Below the pieces are notes generated by a model, which saw nothing but the letters and a program-made list of their open reading frames with translations, did not search any database and was not told the origin of the DNA. A program made the position numbers and the translations under genes. DNA of 64,000 bases from the NCBI GenBank assembly GCA_963573385.1, contig CAUYLG010044640.1, positions 16,926-80,925 of the forward strand, read 5' to 3'. Positions 20,592 to 32,885 of the stretch are shown in pieces. Every line of letters begins with the position of its first letter. The stretch's first letter is position 1. Source of the stretch: Cacajao melanocephalus (lineage: Eukaryota > Chordata > Mammalia > Primates > Pitheciidae).

Positions 20592-22216
20592 TTTCTTCCC
20601 TGGTCCTCCAAATTTCATGTTCACCTCACTTTGCAAAATACAATCATTCCTTCCCAGTAGTCCCCAAAAGTCTTAACTCATTCCAACATCACTCAAAAGT
20701 CTAAGGGACTTAGACTCATCTGTGACTCAAGGCAAGCTGCTTCTACCCATGAGATTGCCAAATCAAAAATAAGTTATTTACTTCCAAGATACAATGATGG
20801 TACAGGCATTGGGTTAATATTTCTGTTCGAAAAGGGAGAAATTGGCCAAAAGAAAGGCGCAACATGCAGGTCTGAAACACAGCAGGGCAGACGTTAAATC
20901 TTAAATTTCCACAGTAATCTCTTTTGACTCTACCTTGCATCCTGGGAACATGGGCACAAGGGATGGCCTCCTAAGGCCTTGGGCTGGCCTGTCTGTATGG
21001 CTTTGCAAGGTACAGCTCCCATGGCTGCTCTCACAGGTTGGAGTCTATTGCCTGTGGCTTTTCCAGACGGGGAATATAAGTGGCTCTACCATTATTTGGT
21101 CTGGAGGGCAGCGTGACCCTTCCTACAGCTCCACTAGGTAGTGTGCTGGTGGGGACTTTGTATGGGGCCTCCAACCCCACACTTCCACTCTGCACTGCCC
21201 TAGCAGAGCCTCTTTTTGAGGGTTCTTCCCCTGAAGCAGACTTCTACCTGAGTATCCAGGCTTTTCCATACATCCTCTGAAATCTGGGTGGAAGCTGGCA
21301 AGCCTCCTTCACTATTTGATTCTGAGGGCCTGAATACTTTGAGCCATATGGAAGCTGAAAAGGCTTACAGCTTGTGCCATCTGAAGCAGCTGGCTGGATT
21401 TGTAGTTGGGACTCTTTGAGCCCCAGCCAGAGCTGGAGCAGCCAGGAAGTGGGGAGCAATGTCCTGAGGCTGTGCAGGGAAGCGATGCCCCAGGCCTGAC
21501 TTATGAAACCATTCTTCATTCCAGGCCTCTGGGCATGTGTTAAAAGGGCCTGTCTCAAAAACTTGTGAAATGCCTTTGAGGCCTTTATCCCGTTGCCTTG
21601 GCTGTTGAGTGTGTGGCCCCCATCTAGTCACGTGAATCTTTCTAGCAAGTGGTTGCTCTACAGCCTGCTTGGATTTTTCTCCTGAAAAGGTCTTTCCTTC
21701 TTTACCATGAAGCCATCCTATAAATTTTCCAAATTTTTACACCTTGCATTCCTTTTAATTATAAATTCAAACTTTAAGTAATTCCTTTGCTCTTGCATCT
21801 AATTAATTATAGGCTGTTACAAGCAGCTGTGCCACATCTTGAATACTACTGCTTAGAAATTTCTTCCACCAGATACCCTAAGTCATTCCTCTTAAGTTCA
21901 AACTTCCATAGATCACTAGGACATGGACACAGTGGCTCTAAGTTCTTTGCTAGCAGGTAACATGGTTAAATTTTACTCTGGATCCCAATAACTTCCTCAT
22001 TTTCATAAAACACTTAAATAGCCTGGCCTTCACTGTCCATGTTTCTATCAGTATTTTGGTCACAATCACTTAACAAGTCTCTAAGAATTTTCAAACTTAC
22101 CTTCATCTTCCTGTCTTCTTCTGAGACTGCAAACTCTTCCAACATTTGCCAGTTACCAAGTCCCAAAGCTGCTTCCACATTTTCAGGTATCTTTATAGCA
22201 GTGCTCCATGCCTCAG
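20592..22216 (-). mobile_element. MaLR internal region (THE1/MST-int type)
   Basis: About 1.6 kb in register between the two LTRs. It matches the THE1-class internal sequence: the 'agttatttacttccaagatacaatg' block near 20775, 'ccatacatcctctgaaatctgggtgga' near 21267 and 'cttagaaatttcttccaccagatacc' near 21854. The family has only a vestigial gag-like region and no pol. The minus-strand frames here (20743-20940, 21244-21558, 21365-21631) are short and show no intact protein. Old, non-functional ERVL-related relic. Confidence 0.9.
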
Positions 22217-22460
22217 TACTAATTTTATATGTTCATCTGCTTTGTATAGCTATAAAGGAATATTTGAAATTGGGTAATTTATAAAGAAAAGAAGTTTATT
22301 TGGCTCACAGTTCTGCAGACTGTATAGAAAGCCTCTCACCAGCATCTGCTTCTGGTGAGAGTCTCAAGAATCTTCCAATCATGGTAGAAGACAAAGGAGA
22401 AGCAGGTCAAATGGTGAGAAAGGGAGCAATAGAGCAAGGAAGAAAGTGCCAGACTATTTT
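22217..22460 (-). mobile_element. MaLR element, 5' LTR, first part
   Basis: Inverted LTR end (tagctataaaggaatatttga, tttataaagaaaagaagtttat) up to the Alu insertion. It resumes at 22790. Confidence 0.9.
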
Positions 22461-22779
22461 ATTTTGTTAATTAATTAACTAAATAATTAATTTTGAGATG
22501 GAGTCTCATTCTGTCACCTAGGCTGGAGGGCAGTGGTGCAATCTCGGCTCACTACAACCTCTAACTACCGGTTTCAAGCAATTCTCCTACCTCAGCCTCC
22601 TAAGTAGCTGGGATTACAGGTATGTGCCATCATGCCTGGATAATTTTTGTATTTTTAGTACAGACAGGGTTTTACTATGTTGGCCAGTCTAGTCTTGAGT
22701 CTCTGATCTCAAGTGATCCATTACGACTCAGCCTCCCAAAGTGCTGGGATTACAGATGTGAGCCACCACGCCTTTCCCT
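22461..22779 (-). mobile_element. Alu SINE inserted in MaLR 5' LTR
   Basis: A full-length antisense dimer: T-rich tail (ttaattaattaactaaataatt), 'tgagatggagtctcattctgtcacc', 'aagtagctgggattacagg', and the left monomer ending 'gtgagccaccacgcc'. Flanks agactatttt (22451-22460) and aggctctttt (22780-22789) are a decayed TSD. S or J class. The tail has degenerated to TA-rich repeat. Confidence 0.92.
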
Positions 22780-22789
22780 AGGCTCTTTT

Positions 22790-22962
22790 AAACAGCCAGG
22801 TCTGATACAAACTCAGAGTGAGAACTCACTCATTACCTTGAGGACAGTACCAAGACATTTATGAGGATCCACCCCCATAATAACACCTCCCACTAGATCC
22901 CAACATTGGAGGTCACATTCAAACATGAGATTTGGAGAAGGCAAAACATCCAAAGCATATCA
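22790..22962 (-). mobile_element. MaLR element, 5' LTR, second part
   Basis: Continues the LTR after the Alu ('aaacagccaggtctgatac') to the inverted LTR start 'gcatatca' at 22962. Confidence 0.9.
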
Positions 22963-23544
22963 AATTAGCTTTTTGCAATCAGTGCAATCAATACATTTAC
23001 TGAGTGGTGATTAAAATTCCCAGCAATCTGCAATGCACTGGAAATACAGAGTTAATGAAATGGTGGGGGTGGTCTTTCCTTAAAAAGATAATCTCTCTCT
23101 CTCTCGTAGTTGTAAGGCTTTTCTTTGTTTCTTCTAATTTCTCAGGACAAATTATACAATTAAGAACAGAAAGAGTGCCTGTATTATGGGAAAGGTTGGC
23201 TACAAAGTACTCTGGATGCTTTGCATGGAAATGCTCTGAGCTGCTTTGAATCCCAGTGTCTGAAAGCCTCAGCCTGTTAAAGCTCTCAGTTCAAGCTATG
23301 GCAGCATACTCCAATGCCTCTCCCAAAGGACTTTTCTTCTCCATCCATCCCAACCTTTATCCAATGTCTACTCCAAGGCCATTTCCAGACATCTGGAAAC
23401 TACCTTCTCTGAGGAGCTCCCATTCTAAAAATGATCCTCTCCACACCCAAGGTGGTTGACCAAAAAGAACATCTGCTTTGTTTAAATAACAAGTAGCATT
23501 CACAATTAGATTTTACGCCAAGAACATGTAGCCTAGGATGGGTC
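22963..23544. other. Unassigned stretch with short (CT)n
   Basis: A (CT)n run lies at about 23090-23105. Short open frames have no recognisable domain. Confidence 0.5.
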
Positions 23545-23711
23545 CACAGAAATTCTTAACCGTGGATGTCCTTAGGTAAGGTTTCAGATCTTAGGCTTCA
23601 GAAATTATATGCAAATTTTGCATATATGTGCTCATTTCTTGAAGAGAGACTTAAAGCTTCCTTTGGACTCTCAAGGAAGCCTCTGACACAAAGAATTTTA
23701 CATACCACTGG
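23545..23711. mobile_element. hAT-type non-autonomous DNA transposon relic
   Basis: Begins 'cagaaattcttaaccgtgg' and ends 'ttacataccactgg', with 'gcaaattttgcatatatgtgc' and 'gactctcaaggaagcctctg' between. This matches the layout of a mammalian MER hAT element whose ends read AATTCTTAACC and GGTTAAGAACCACTG. Exact name not recalled. Confidence 0.55.
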
Positions 23712-24585
23712 CTTAGAAGAAATAGATGGAGACCTGTGGCTTATAAAACCTTACTTCTCACCAGTCACTTGGCCTCTGGCAATTACCTTCCTCTTTAAGC
23801 CTTAATTTTCAATTTGAATAACTTCCTCTCAAATTCATTCAAGATCTAGCTATTAACTGTCTTAGGGTTTGTTCATTTCTTCAGTGTCCTTCTCATCATC
23901 CTCTTTGTTAACAACTAACATTTTATGAACTATATCAGTCATTGAAAAATATACTATTAGGGACAAACTCCCTGTTTGCTTTGAAGGAGCTAAAAGGTAA
24001 GTGAAGAGGAAACTAACATCTGTGCAACTTACATCAAGTCATCAGCTTCATGACCCAACCCCAGCATGATGTCAGTTCCAAAGACAAATGGCAGCAACAA
24101 AAAATAATCAAGTATTGTCCTGGAGATGTTATTTATAGAAAAAGTGTCATTATACTTTTATATTCTTCTTCATTCCAGTTTTTTTGTTGTTTTTTGTTTT
24201 TTGGGTCACTAGAAGGGATCACTACACTGAAGTTAGTATATCATCTTTTATTCTTGGTACATATGTGTGTTCCTAATTATTGCACATACTATATATGTCC
24301 CTTGCAACATGCCTTTTTAGTTATATTTTGAAATATATCCATGTTCGTATATGTAGGTATAGTTTATTTATTTGATCTTGAGGGTTACATTGTGTAAATG
24401 TACCACAATTATTTCTCTATTTCCTTTTCTAAAATGTTTGCCCAATTAATTGCAAGATTTTGATGATGTGAATAGATACCTTTGTTTTTCAAATATGCAT
24501 TTTTCTGAATTACGAGTGAAAATAAGCATCTAGTCACTTACTTGGGTGTCATGTACTGTGAGTTTTTAGTTTATATTATTTGACT
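23712..24585. other. Unassigned AT-rich stretch
   Basis: T-rich patch near 24179-24205. The open frame 24050-24331 has no domain. Confidence 0.45.
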
Positions 24586-25395
24586 ATTTTTTATTGACGT
24601 GTCAGAGTTCTGAATACTAATATGTCACTTATGTGCCCAGCAGATATCTTCTCCCAGTCTAAGGCATTTAACTTTGCTTATTCAGACAATTAAAAATGTT
24701 AATATGTCACATTTATCTACTTATCTAACTTTTCCTTCATAGCTGATAGATTTTGTACCCCATTTCATTAATCCTCCCCTATGCTAAGGTTATAAAAATA
24801 TTTCATATTTCTCTCTAAATTTCATAATTTTGCTTTTTACATTTTGGTATTTTAGCTGCATAAAATTCTTGAAATGTATTAATATGAGGTAGGGATCCAA
24901 TTATTTCCTACAGCCAGATGAATGACTAAAATAAGTTGAATAGTCTATCCTTAAGTCCTTATTGATTTTAATGCCACATTCTTCATAGTCCAGCTTCCTA
25001 CATAATGTGTGTGAGTCTGGACTTTTCCTTCTGCCACTGGTCGAGTTGCTGTCTACAGCTTATACTTGTATAGGTCCTGATATCATCTGACATAATTAGT
25101 CATCTTGTATTTCTAGACTTGTCTTGGTGCTTTCCTTTTTCATATGAATTTATAATTTTCATTCATAATTTATATGAATTTATAATTTTTTATTATAAGG
25201 TTGAGTTATTTCTAAATGGCATCTGATACTGTTTTTTAATATGGAAGTTTGATTCCAATTTTCATCATGATTACTGGTATATTTGGTCAGATTTCTACCA
25301 CTTTCTATCATATTTTTGTTAGGATTTATCTTTGCTTCCTCTAGTTTCCTAGAGTTCTATTTATATTCATTTAACAAATACTTAAATTTTTACTA
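24586..25395 (-). mobile_element. Ancient L1M ORF2 fragment, antisense
   Basis: Follows the inverted ORF2 order: 'cagatatcttctcccagtct', 'tatgaggtagggatccaa' and 'tcttggtgctttcctttttc'. Heavily decayed, with no frame. Confidence 0.6.
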
Positions 25396-25447
25396 TGCTT
25401 ACATGAGTTAAGAGAATCAAAATTTGACCAGCACAGCACAGTAAGTT

Positions 25448-25592
25448 CTCTGTAAATGTGGAAACCATGGCTATGGAGGGTCAACTGTACTATGATTTTA
25501 TATAAAGGACTTGAGCAACTACAGATTTTGGCATCCGAGTAGGGTTCTGAAATCAGTCCCCTGTGGATACTGTGGGATGACTGTAATCTACT
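25448..25592. mobile_element. Tigger/MER2-like DNA transposon fragment
   Basis: Shows 'ccatggctatggagggtcaactg' in pieces, then 'tatataaaggacttgagca', 'gattttggcatccgag' and 'ccctgtggatactgtgggatgactg', matching MER2-class (pogo/Tc1-mariner) ends. TA follows the right terminus, as expected for the TA target. Confidence 0.7.
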
Positions 25593-25729
25593 TCTGAATG
25601 TGTAAGTAACTGAGATATCACAAAATCAACAGGGGAAGCCAGTTAAATATTATCATCAAAGACATAAGGGAAGACAAACAAGCCGCAAGTATATACTCAA
25701 ATAAATTGTTTCTTGGAAGGTAATCTGTT

Positions 25730-26340
25730 TCTTTCTATGCTCCGTATCTCTTCATCTATCTTTTAATTTTTTTTTTAATGTATTTCTCTCTGTATGCTGA
25801 ATTCTATGGGGTTTCTTCACATCTGTTTTCCAATTCTCTGATGCCCTCTTAGCTAATCATATCTGTTGTTTAATATACTCACTGCATTTTAATTTTATTC
25901 TTACAATTTTCGTTTTTATCAGTCTACTTTGGTTTCTTTTTAAATCTGATTTTTCTTTTTCCCGTAGGGGGTCTTGTTCTTTCATTATGATTGTGCTTTC
26001 TGTCTCTTCTTTTACATTTTTATTATAAGTACGTTGTCCTTTTTCAAGAGTATGTATTATTTTTGGTTCTTACAGCATACATTCTCAGTTTAATTTTAGC
26101 CTCTGACTCTTCCTAAGTTGATTTATTTCCTCCCATTGTCTCTAATTTTGGCTAGGAATCTTTTATTCAATGGATATCCCTTTTTCTGTGGAAGTTCCTT
26201 GTGAGGATGGTTGTAAAAGTGTTTCTATAGAACTATTTTGTTTTTGCTGTTCCTGGTTCCCAGAGGATGATTGCTCTATCAATTTAAGATTTTCTTACAT
26301 TCATTGCAGCATTTAAGTTAAAATTTCTCACGACATTGAT
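25730..26340 (-). mobile_element. Probable ancient L1M 3' region, antisense
   Basis: T-rich sequence in the order 'catctgttttccaattctctgatg', 'ggtttctttttaaatctg', 'gtcttgttctttcattatg' resembles the inverted 3' part of old L1M elements. Low-to-moderate support. Confidence 0.45.
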
Positions 26341-26990
26341 GTCTACATATACACATTGGCTGGCCAATAAGCTACATTGGTATTTTTGTTTTTAGATAAA
26401 TAGGCATAGTTTTCCTAATTCCCTATTTACGGCAGAGGAAGCCCCCTCAATGTCGAGCCTAAGCAGGAAAAAAAAAACAAAAACCACTAACAGCCACCTA
26501 ACTTTAAAATAGGACATTTTAAAATTTCCATTTCCTTTTTCATGTTCAAACTCAACATTCTCCAGTTTTCTATTTTTACAAAGAGAATTATTTGATACTG
26601 AAAAATTATAGACAATTAATTAGAAAATGTTAAGTTTGGTATCACAGAATTACACGTGTAGGTGGGGCAGGTTCGACTTCTGTGTGCATGACTCCCATTC
26701 TTTATATTAATAATTATTGAACATACTGAACATAGTTTAACTTTGGACCATTTACATTTCTTGGAGTATTTCTTCATGTATAAAGTAAGCATATTGGAAT
26801 AAAAGATATTTTAAGGGCTCTTTCATCTCTAAAATTCTATAAAGTTTGATCATTGCGTGTAGTAGATATTTCACAACCATGTGACCTAGCCTCAGCTTCT
26901 ACCATTTAGGATAGTAGGAGACAGTGCATTATTATCCCAAGTCCTCATATATGCATGTATGTGATTCTGTGTTTTTTTTCTCACAGATCC
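26341..26990. other. Unassigned stretch
   Basis: Contains a short A-run at about 26468-26477. No gene or family recognised. Confidence 0.45.
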
Positions 26991-27130
26991 ATATTCAAAT
27001 TTAGATTCTTCTACCTATCATCTATGTGGTCATTGTTAAGTGACTCAGTGTCTCCAAATTTCAGTTTCTCACCTGAAATAAAGTTAATAATGCTGAACCT
27101 TGGTTCTTGTGAGAATTAGGGATTTCAAAA
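26991..27130 (-). mobile_element. MIR fragment, antisense (first of a pair)
   Basis: Inverted core: 'atctatgtggtcattgttaagtgac', 'atttcagtttctcacctgaaataaa', 'ttgtgagaattaggg'. Confidence 0.65.
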
Positions 27131-27139
27131 GAATCAGCA

Positions 27140-27275
27140 AAAGTTACTTAACATCTTTCTTTTCCCCTCAGTTTCTTCATCTGTAGTATCAAGATAATAA
27201 CCATCACGGAATCATTATAAAGATTATAAGAGATCTTGTAATAAATTTCTTAGCATTAATATTATACCTAATAAA
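27140..27275 (-). mobile_element. MIR fragment, antisense (second of a pair)
   Basis: Inverted core again: 'gttacttaacatctttc', 'cctcagtttcttcatctgtag', 'aagataataaccatc'. It lies in tandem with the preceding MIR. Confidence 0.7.
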
Positions 27276-28250
27276 TGACAAGCTACCATAACCAACTCAG
27301 TTCATGGCATACTGGGGCTCCCAGGTGGAAGGTCTCCTTGGCCAGGCTTCCTCCTCATCCCTGGTGTGGCCTCCCTCACTCATCCCAGATTTGGGTTCAC
27401 CTTGACTCCTGTCTGACTTCACAGACTATTCTGTCACTTTTTCTGAGGATTACATTAAAACACAACTGTCTTCACCACCATATCCTTGAGACTGCTTACC
27501 TGGGAAAGCAATTCTCATTTGTTTTTGAGTTTTTACCCGTGTCTTCCATAATGTTGAAGTCATTTCCCGTTAGTATGTATTTCCAGTCTATGTCATCTTG
27601 ATGGCTCTCTCTTCCCCGCCAATTCATAGACTCTTGTTTGTATCATGATCTCCTGTAGTTCTTCCTGGGTCATGTCACTTATATATACAGTCCTTGTATT
27701 GCATGTGTATTTAACATACGTTTTCATTATAAAGTGGGAAATAGCTCTCCCGTATTAAAGACCATTGATATATAGTACAGAAAAAAATCCAAATGTTCTT
27801 CTGTCAAAGTAGATTTTTCTTCCTCATTTGCTCTAATAAAGCATTTCATGTTTTATATATTGGTTAGTATAACTGAACAAAATTATTTGGCTACATCATC
27901 TTCTTATGATGGACTATTCTGCTGTTTTATGATTATTTTTAAAACATTAATGCCCAAACTATTGAAAATGAAACTTTTAAAATTGCCGCTAAGTATTTGC
28001 ACCAGAGCATACTGTCATGATCATGACCCTGAGGACAAACTTCTTCTACCTGATTGAAGCAAAAACTCAACTTCTAATTTGCAAGGCTGATCATAGGGCT
28101 GTTAAGCCCAGGATTGCTGACTTTGTGGAAAATTTTCATCATCATCGTAAATTATGATAAAAGATCACAAATTATAACATAAATGATAGGCTCCAAATAT
28201 GGTATTAGGAGCATACATATATTTCGGTACTCTTAACAAACTTTCTTCAA
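27276..28250. other. Unassigned stretch
   Basis: The 108-codon plus-strand frame 27275-27601 was examined: low-complexity mixed composition, no domain, no splice or promoter context. A second frame at 27848-28057 likewise. Nothing else recognised. Confidence 0.45.
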
Positions 28251-28254
28251 ATCA

Positions 28255-28405
28255 GAATTACAATTCCCAGTTTTTAGGCATAGAAAGTAAGGCTCACAAG
28301 GGCTAAGTAACTTTGCCAGGTTGGTAATTAGCTGACTCAGGACAGGATCCCACGTCTCTGTGGCCCCACTGCTTGTGTGGTAGCGTTCCACCTTTCATGC
28401 TGCTT
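28255..28405 (+). mobile_element. MIR SINE fragment
   Basis: Sense core 'gaaagtaaggctcacaagggctaagtaac', 'ttgccaggttggtaattagctga', 'cccactgcttgtgtgg' in the expected order. Confidence 0.75.
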
Positions 28406-28634
28406 CTCATCGTTCTCTGCAGTAAATTTGCTGAAACTTGACTTCATTCCTTGCTCATAGAACTGAAACCTTAAACATCTATCTACTGATAGAATGGAGT
28501 TAAGTTTTTGATTTGATTACATCACCTTTTCTGAGTCTAATTGAAATAGCACTAACATGCATTTTTCTGAAATAATATATTAAGCTATATTGAACAAAAT
28601 ATAAAAATGTTTCAGGTGTTCTTTAAGTTATTTA

Positions 28635-29485
28635 GTGGCAATTTCTGGGATATTGTTCCACTCATCACCTAAGTAGTGTAAACCACCCAATGTGCAGTCT
28701 TTTATCCCTCACCATTCCGCACCTTTTGCTCAGAGTCCCCAAAGTCCAGTGTATCATTCTATGCCTTTGTGTCCTCATAGCTTAGCTCTCACATATGAGT
28801 GAGAACATACAATGTTTGGTTTTCCATTCCTAGGTTACTTCACTTAGATCAGTAGTCTCCACTTCAATCCAGATTGCTGCGAATGCCATTATTTTGTTCC
28901 TTTTTATGGCTAATATTCCATGGTGTATTTGTATATACAAACATATATACACAGCACATTTTTTTAATCCACTGGTTGATGGATGGGCATCTGCATAGGT
29001 TCCATATTTTTGCAATTGCAAATTGTGCTGCTATAAACATGCATGTGCAAGTACCTCTGGGTATATACCGAGAAGTGGGATTGCTGGTTTAAATGGTAGA
29101 TCTACTTTAGTTCTTTTTTTTTATTATTATGACCATTCTTGCAGGAGTGGGGTGGTATTGTGTTGTGGTTTTGATTTGCATTTCCCTGATAATTAGTGAT
29201 GTTGAACATTTTTCCATATGCTTGTTGGCCATTTGTGTATCTTCTTTCGAGAAGTGTCTATTCATGTCCTTAGCCCACTTTTTGATAGGATTGCTTGTTT
29301 TTATTTTTCCTTGCTGATTTGAGTTCTTCATAGATTTTCGATATTAGCCCTTTATCAGATATATAGAGTGTGAAGATTTTCTCCCACTCTGTGGGTTGTC
29401 TGTTAACTCTCCTGATTTATTTCCTTTGCTGTGCAGAAGTTTTTAGTTTAATTAAGCCCCATCTATTTATCTTTGTTTTTATTAA
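28635..29485 (-). mobile_element. 5'-truncated L1 3' end, antisense (L1MA/L1PB-like)
   Basis: Inverted 3'UTR (gtgcagtcttttatccctca; cctcatagcttagctctcac), then ORF2 C-terminal sequence with partial minus-strand frames 28830-29021 and 29107-29331 (the latter reads '...[17 protein letters not shown]...'). Broken by stops. No convincing TSD seen. Confidence 0.9.
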
Positions 29486-29855
29486 ATTTGCTCATTCTGA
29501 TTTAAAATGTAAGTTTTGAATCATAATTTTTTATCACTGTAAAATTAAACATCTCAGAATTATAAATTTAGAAGAGAAATGCTCCAACAAATTATAATTG
29601 AGCTTTGCTTTAGAGGTACTCTAAAACCCTGGTAATTTTATGTCGCCTTGCTACAAAGCCAATGTTGAGGGATTGATTCTTGTTAAAGATAAGGAAGACA
29701 ACATTTCATGCTCATAGGACATCTGCTCTCCAGGTGACATGTCAGCACCATAGTTCAGCAATCTTTATATAGACCTGGTGAACATAGTGATTAGTTAAAT
29801 GGCAAACAAGTAAAAAATCCAAACATGATCATTTGCCTTTATGTTATAAACTATT
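29486..29855. other. Unassigned stretch
   Basis: No gene, RNA or repeat family recognised. Confidence 0.45.
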
Positions 29856-29960
29856 CATCAAATATTTATAATTTGCTAGGTATAGAACAAAAAACAGATG
29901 GATCCTGGTCTTAAGAGAGTTTACAATCCTAAAAAAAAAGAGTTTATGTCCATAAATTAT
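29856..29960 (-). mobile_element. L2 3' end fragment, antisense
   Basis: 'caaatatttataatttgctagg', 'gatcctggtcttaagagag', 'tttacaatcctaa' follows the inverted L2 tail motif. Confidence 0.5.
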
Positions 29961-30184
29961 TATCTTAGAGAAAACAATAAGTGGCATAAAAGAAACATGT
30001 TTAAAAAAACTTTCAAAATTAAATTTTTCCAGTTGTGACTATAAAGGAAAGCTTTACAATAGAGGAAGGCTGAATCTTGAAGGAGTGAGATTTAGACTTG
30101 TAGCGTCTTTAAGGGCTATGTTCATATTTGTAGAGATGAGATAGACTAAAATAAATGGCAAAAGGAAGTACTTACAACTATTAG

Positions 30185-30300
30185 AGAAATCTTTGTTGCG
30201 TATTCTGTGCCAGGCACTGTACTAGGCACTGAAGTCAAAATGATAAGAAGCACTTCCCATTCTCTAGGAGCTTATGGTCTAGTGTTTAGGTGAGGAACTG
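30185..30300 (-). mobile_element. L2 3' end fragment, antisense
   Basis: 'tctgtgccaggcactgtac', 'taggcactgaagtcaaaatg' and 'ctctaggagcttatggtctag' are the inverted L2 3' terminal block. Confidence 0.65.
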
Positions 30301-31000
30301 AGGGAAAGGTGAAACTGTAAACAAAGAAAGGCAGAAAAATGCCAAACCTTCAAGAGCAGCATCAACTATTCTGTTTGGGAAGAGGGAAAGGTATTTAGAA
30401 GCAGGATCAAGAAATAAGCTCAGATAGGAAGCCCACTACATTTATGTTTTAATTGCATGTTTTTTTAATTTAGCAAGTTCAAAGAGCTTTATGTATCTAA
30501 AGTCTACATGACACTTGAGACTGAAGTTATCTTTCAAAATTTTCTTAAGTAAAAGAGAGATATTGGAGGATCTGTACTTCCAATATATATACTACAGATT
30601 TCCAGTCAAGATGACATTGCCCTTCTTCTGATTCATACACATAGCAGTAATAGAAAAAAGAAATTAAAAATTGAAATTAGAAAGGCTCTAGCAGAGCACT
30701 CCATTAAATTATTAGCATACTTAAGCAATGTGTAAATTACTTAGTTTCTCTGTGCTATTCCTGCCAAAAGACAATTTTACATTGAATACATTATGCCCCC
30801 ATCCACTAATAATTGTTGTCTAACACCTTATCTTCTTAGTAAAAAATAGTTCTTATGTTTTTATCTAGTCAGGTATTCTGAACCATCTCATTTAAAATTG
30901 ACTTTCAGTTTCCTCTTTATTTTTATTCCATCTTGAATATAGTCAAATCTTAATTATTGATATTATCAACTTCCTTTGTAATAGTTTTCCTCAAATGGTT
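30301..31000. other. Unassigned AT-rich stretch
   Basis: No gene or family recognised. Confidence 0.4.
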
Positions 31001-32885
31001 TAGAACTTTGTTTGCAAAGGAATCCCCTGGAAAGAAGCAATAATAAAATAAACAAGAGATGATCAATACAAGAAAAATTAGCCCTTTGAAAAATAAAACT
31101 GATTGTATTAAAGAATAAATAAGCAAGATTGATTAAGAAAAAAGAGAGATTGAATGAGTAATGAAAAAATCATGTAATGTAGATACAATGGAAAGATGAA
31201 AGAAAACTATAATACTGTTTTGATCAGTTATTTTATTACACCAAATATTTAAAATGTTAAGAGATGGATAATTTTCTTAATAAATTATTAAACTTGCTTG
31301 AAAAATTAGTTTGAAACCAGAATGAACCAGTAGCTATTATAAAATGTCTTTCTTAGGAAACTATAGATATAGGTCGATTTATGAGTAAATGGTAGTACAT
31401 ATATAGTCCAAACTATTTCAGAGAATAGAAAAATAAAGAGTGCTACCCAATTCATTTTATGAGGCTAATATGTTCTTCACATTGAAATGAGGTAAAAACA
31501 GAAGAGGAAACAAAAGTATAAGCTATTCTCATGTGTGATCACATATGCAAAATTGTGAATAAAACACCAGCAAATTAAATCCAACAGAGTATTAAAAATA
31601 CACTGAACTGTTTATTAAAGGTCTTTTTGCCCCAGGAATATGACAGTGGGCCACTAGCATAAAAATTCATAAAAATCTCTCAGTATAATTCTGTACATTT
31701 TTTAAAGAAAATAATCACATAATCACTTCAATAGAGGCAGGAAAAATATTTCTAAATTTCAGCATTATTCGTAACAAAAATTCTTATCAGTGTAAGAATT
31801 AAACACTCTTAATCTATTGAAGAGTATCCACCAACGTTCTCTAGCAAACACCTTACTTATGGATGAAATGTAATTAATTTTTTCATTAAAGACAGGTATT
31901 TAATAAGATATAAGATATTCGGGGCCATTGCTAGCACTTAAATTTGTTACTGGAAAGAAAAGAGAATAAAATAAACTGGAGGTTGATTGGAAAAGAAGAA
32001 AAAAACAATTGTCACTATTTGAATATGATTATACAGATATTTTAAAATGAATTTACAGCCAAACTGTTAGAAGAGTGTTTAAAAAGTTTATTGCATATTA
32101 GATCAATATAAAAACTTGAGAGTGTTTTTATACATTGGCCATAACAAATGAGAATATAATAAGAAAAAAATTACCATTGATAAAATGACTACAGGGAACC
32201 TGTAATTATGTACATAATATGTGTGAAATGCCTTTAACAACAATCAAAAAAATTCTAATGTGCAATCGAAGGATCTAAAAGATTGGATGAAAGAGCAAGA
32301 ATCAAAACATGCATGACTGGCAAAAGTTAATATAATGGAGACATTGATTATCTCAGATTAATCAATTTAGTAATATTCTAATTAAAATTCCAAGGGGGTA
32401 CAAGAATCACACTGACATTTTTTAGAAGAGGCATTTATAAAGAAATATATTCTTGAGCTTAAAATAAATGAGCTATATTTTCTCATATCAGCTCTGAAAA
32501 ATCTTAACCAATCTTGCTTGAAAAAGCAAATTGCAGCATAAATACTATATGATTACATTTAAGTGAAACTTTTAAAAACTCAAATGCTGTGTGTTGTGTG
32601 GAGATGTAGAGAGGTGATAAAAATATACGAACAACAATCAGAAAGGATATAAAACAGATTTGGGACCTTGATTACCTCTAGGGAATGAGAGGAAAAAATG
32701 TTTAAAAGTGACGAAAATTGATCTTCTCCTGCATTTGCATTTTTCTCACAAAGAAAGATTTGTTGAAAGGATGGAAAGTGTTAACATTTGCTAAATCTGA
32801 GTAGAGGTACATGGCACTGGCATTTTTTATTATTTTCTGCATTTTATGAAATTCTTTATTGTGATATTTTATAATTTTAGCCCCA
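31000..32885 (+). mobile_element. Ancient L1M, ORF2 RT region to 3' end
   Basis: Sense order of a very old L1: 'gcaagattgattaagaaaaaagagag', 'ttcattttatgaggctaata', 'cagtgggccactagcataa', 'gaaaacatgcatgactggcaaaag'-type blocks, and the 3' tail 'taacatttgctaaatctgag' with 'atgaaattctttattgtg'. No open frame over 60 codons on this strand. Confidence 0.65.

Noticed and set aside
20743..21631. Minus-strand frames as a surviving retroviral gag-like protein
   Set aside because: They lie in MaLR internal DNA in the element's orientation, but are short, in different phases, and show no conserved motif. Treated as a decayed relic.
27275..27601. 108-codon plus-strand frame as a novel gene
   Set aside because: No recognisable motif, no promoter, splice or polyA context, and a length compatible with chance.
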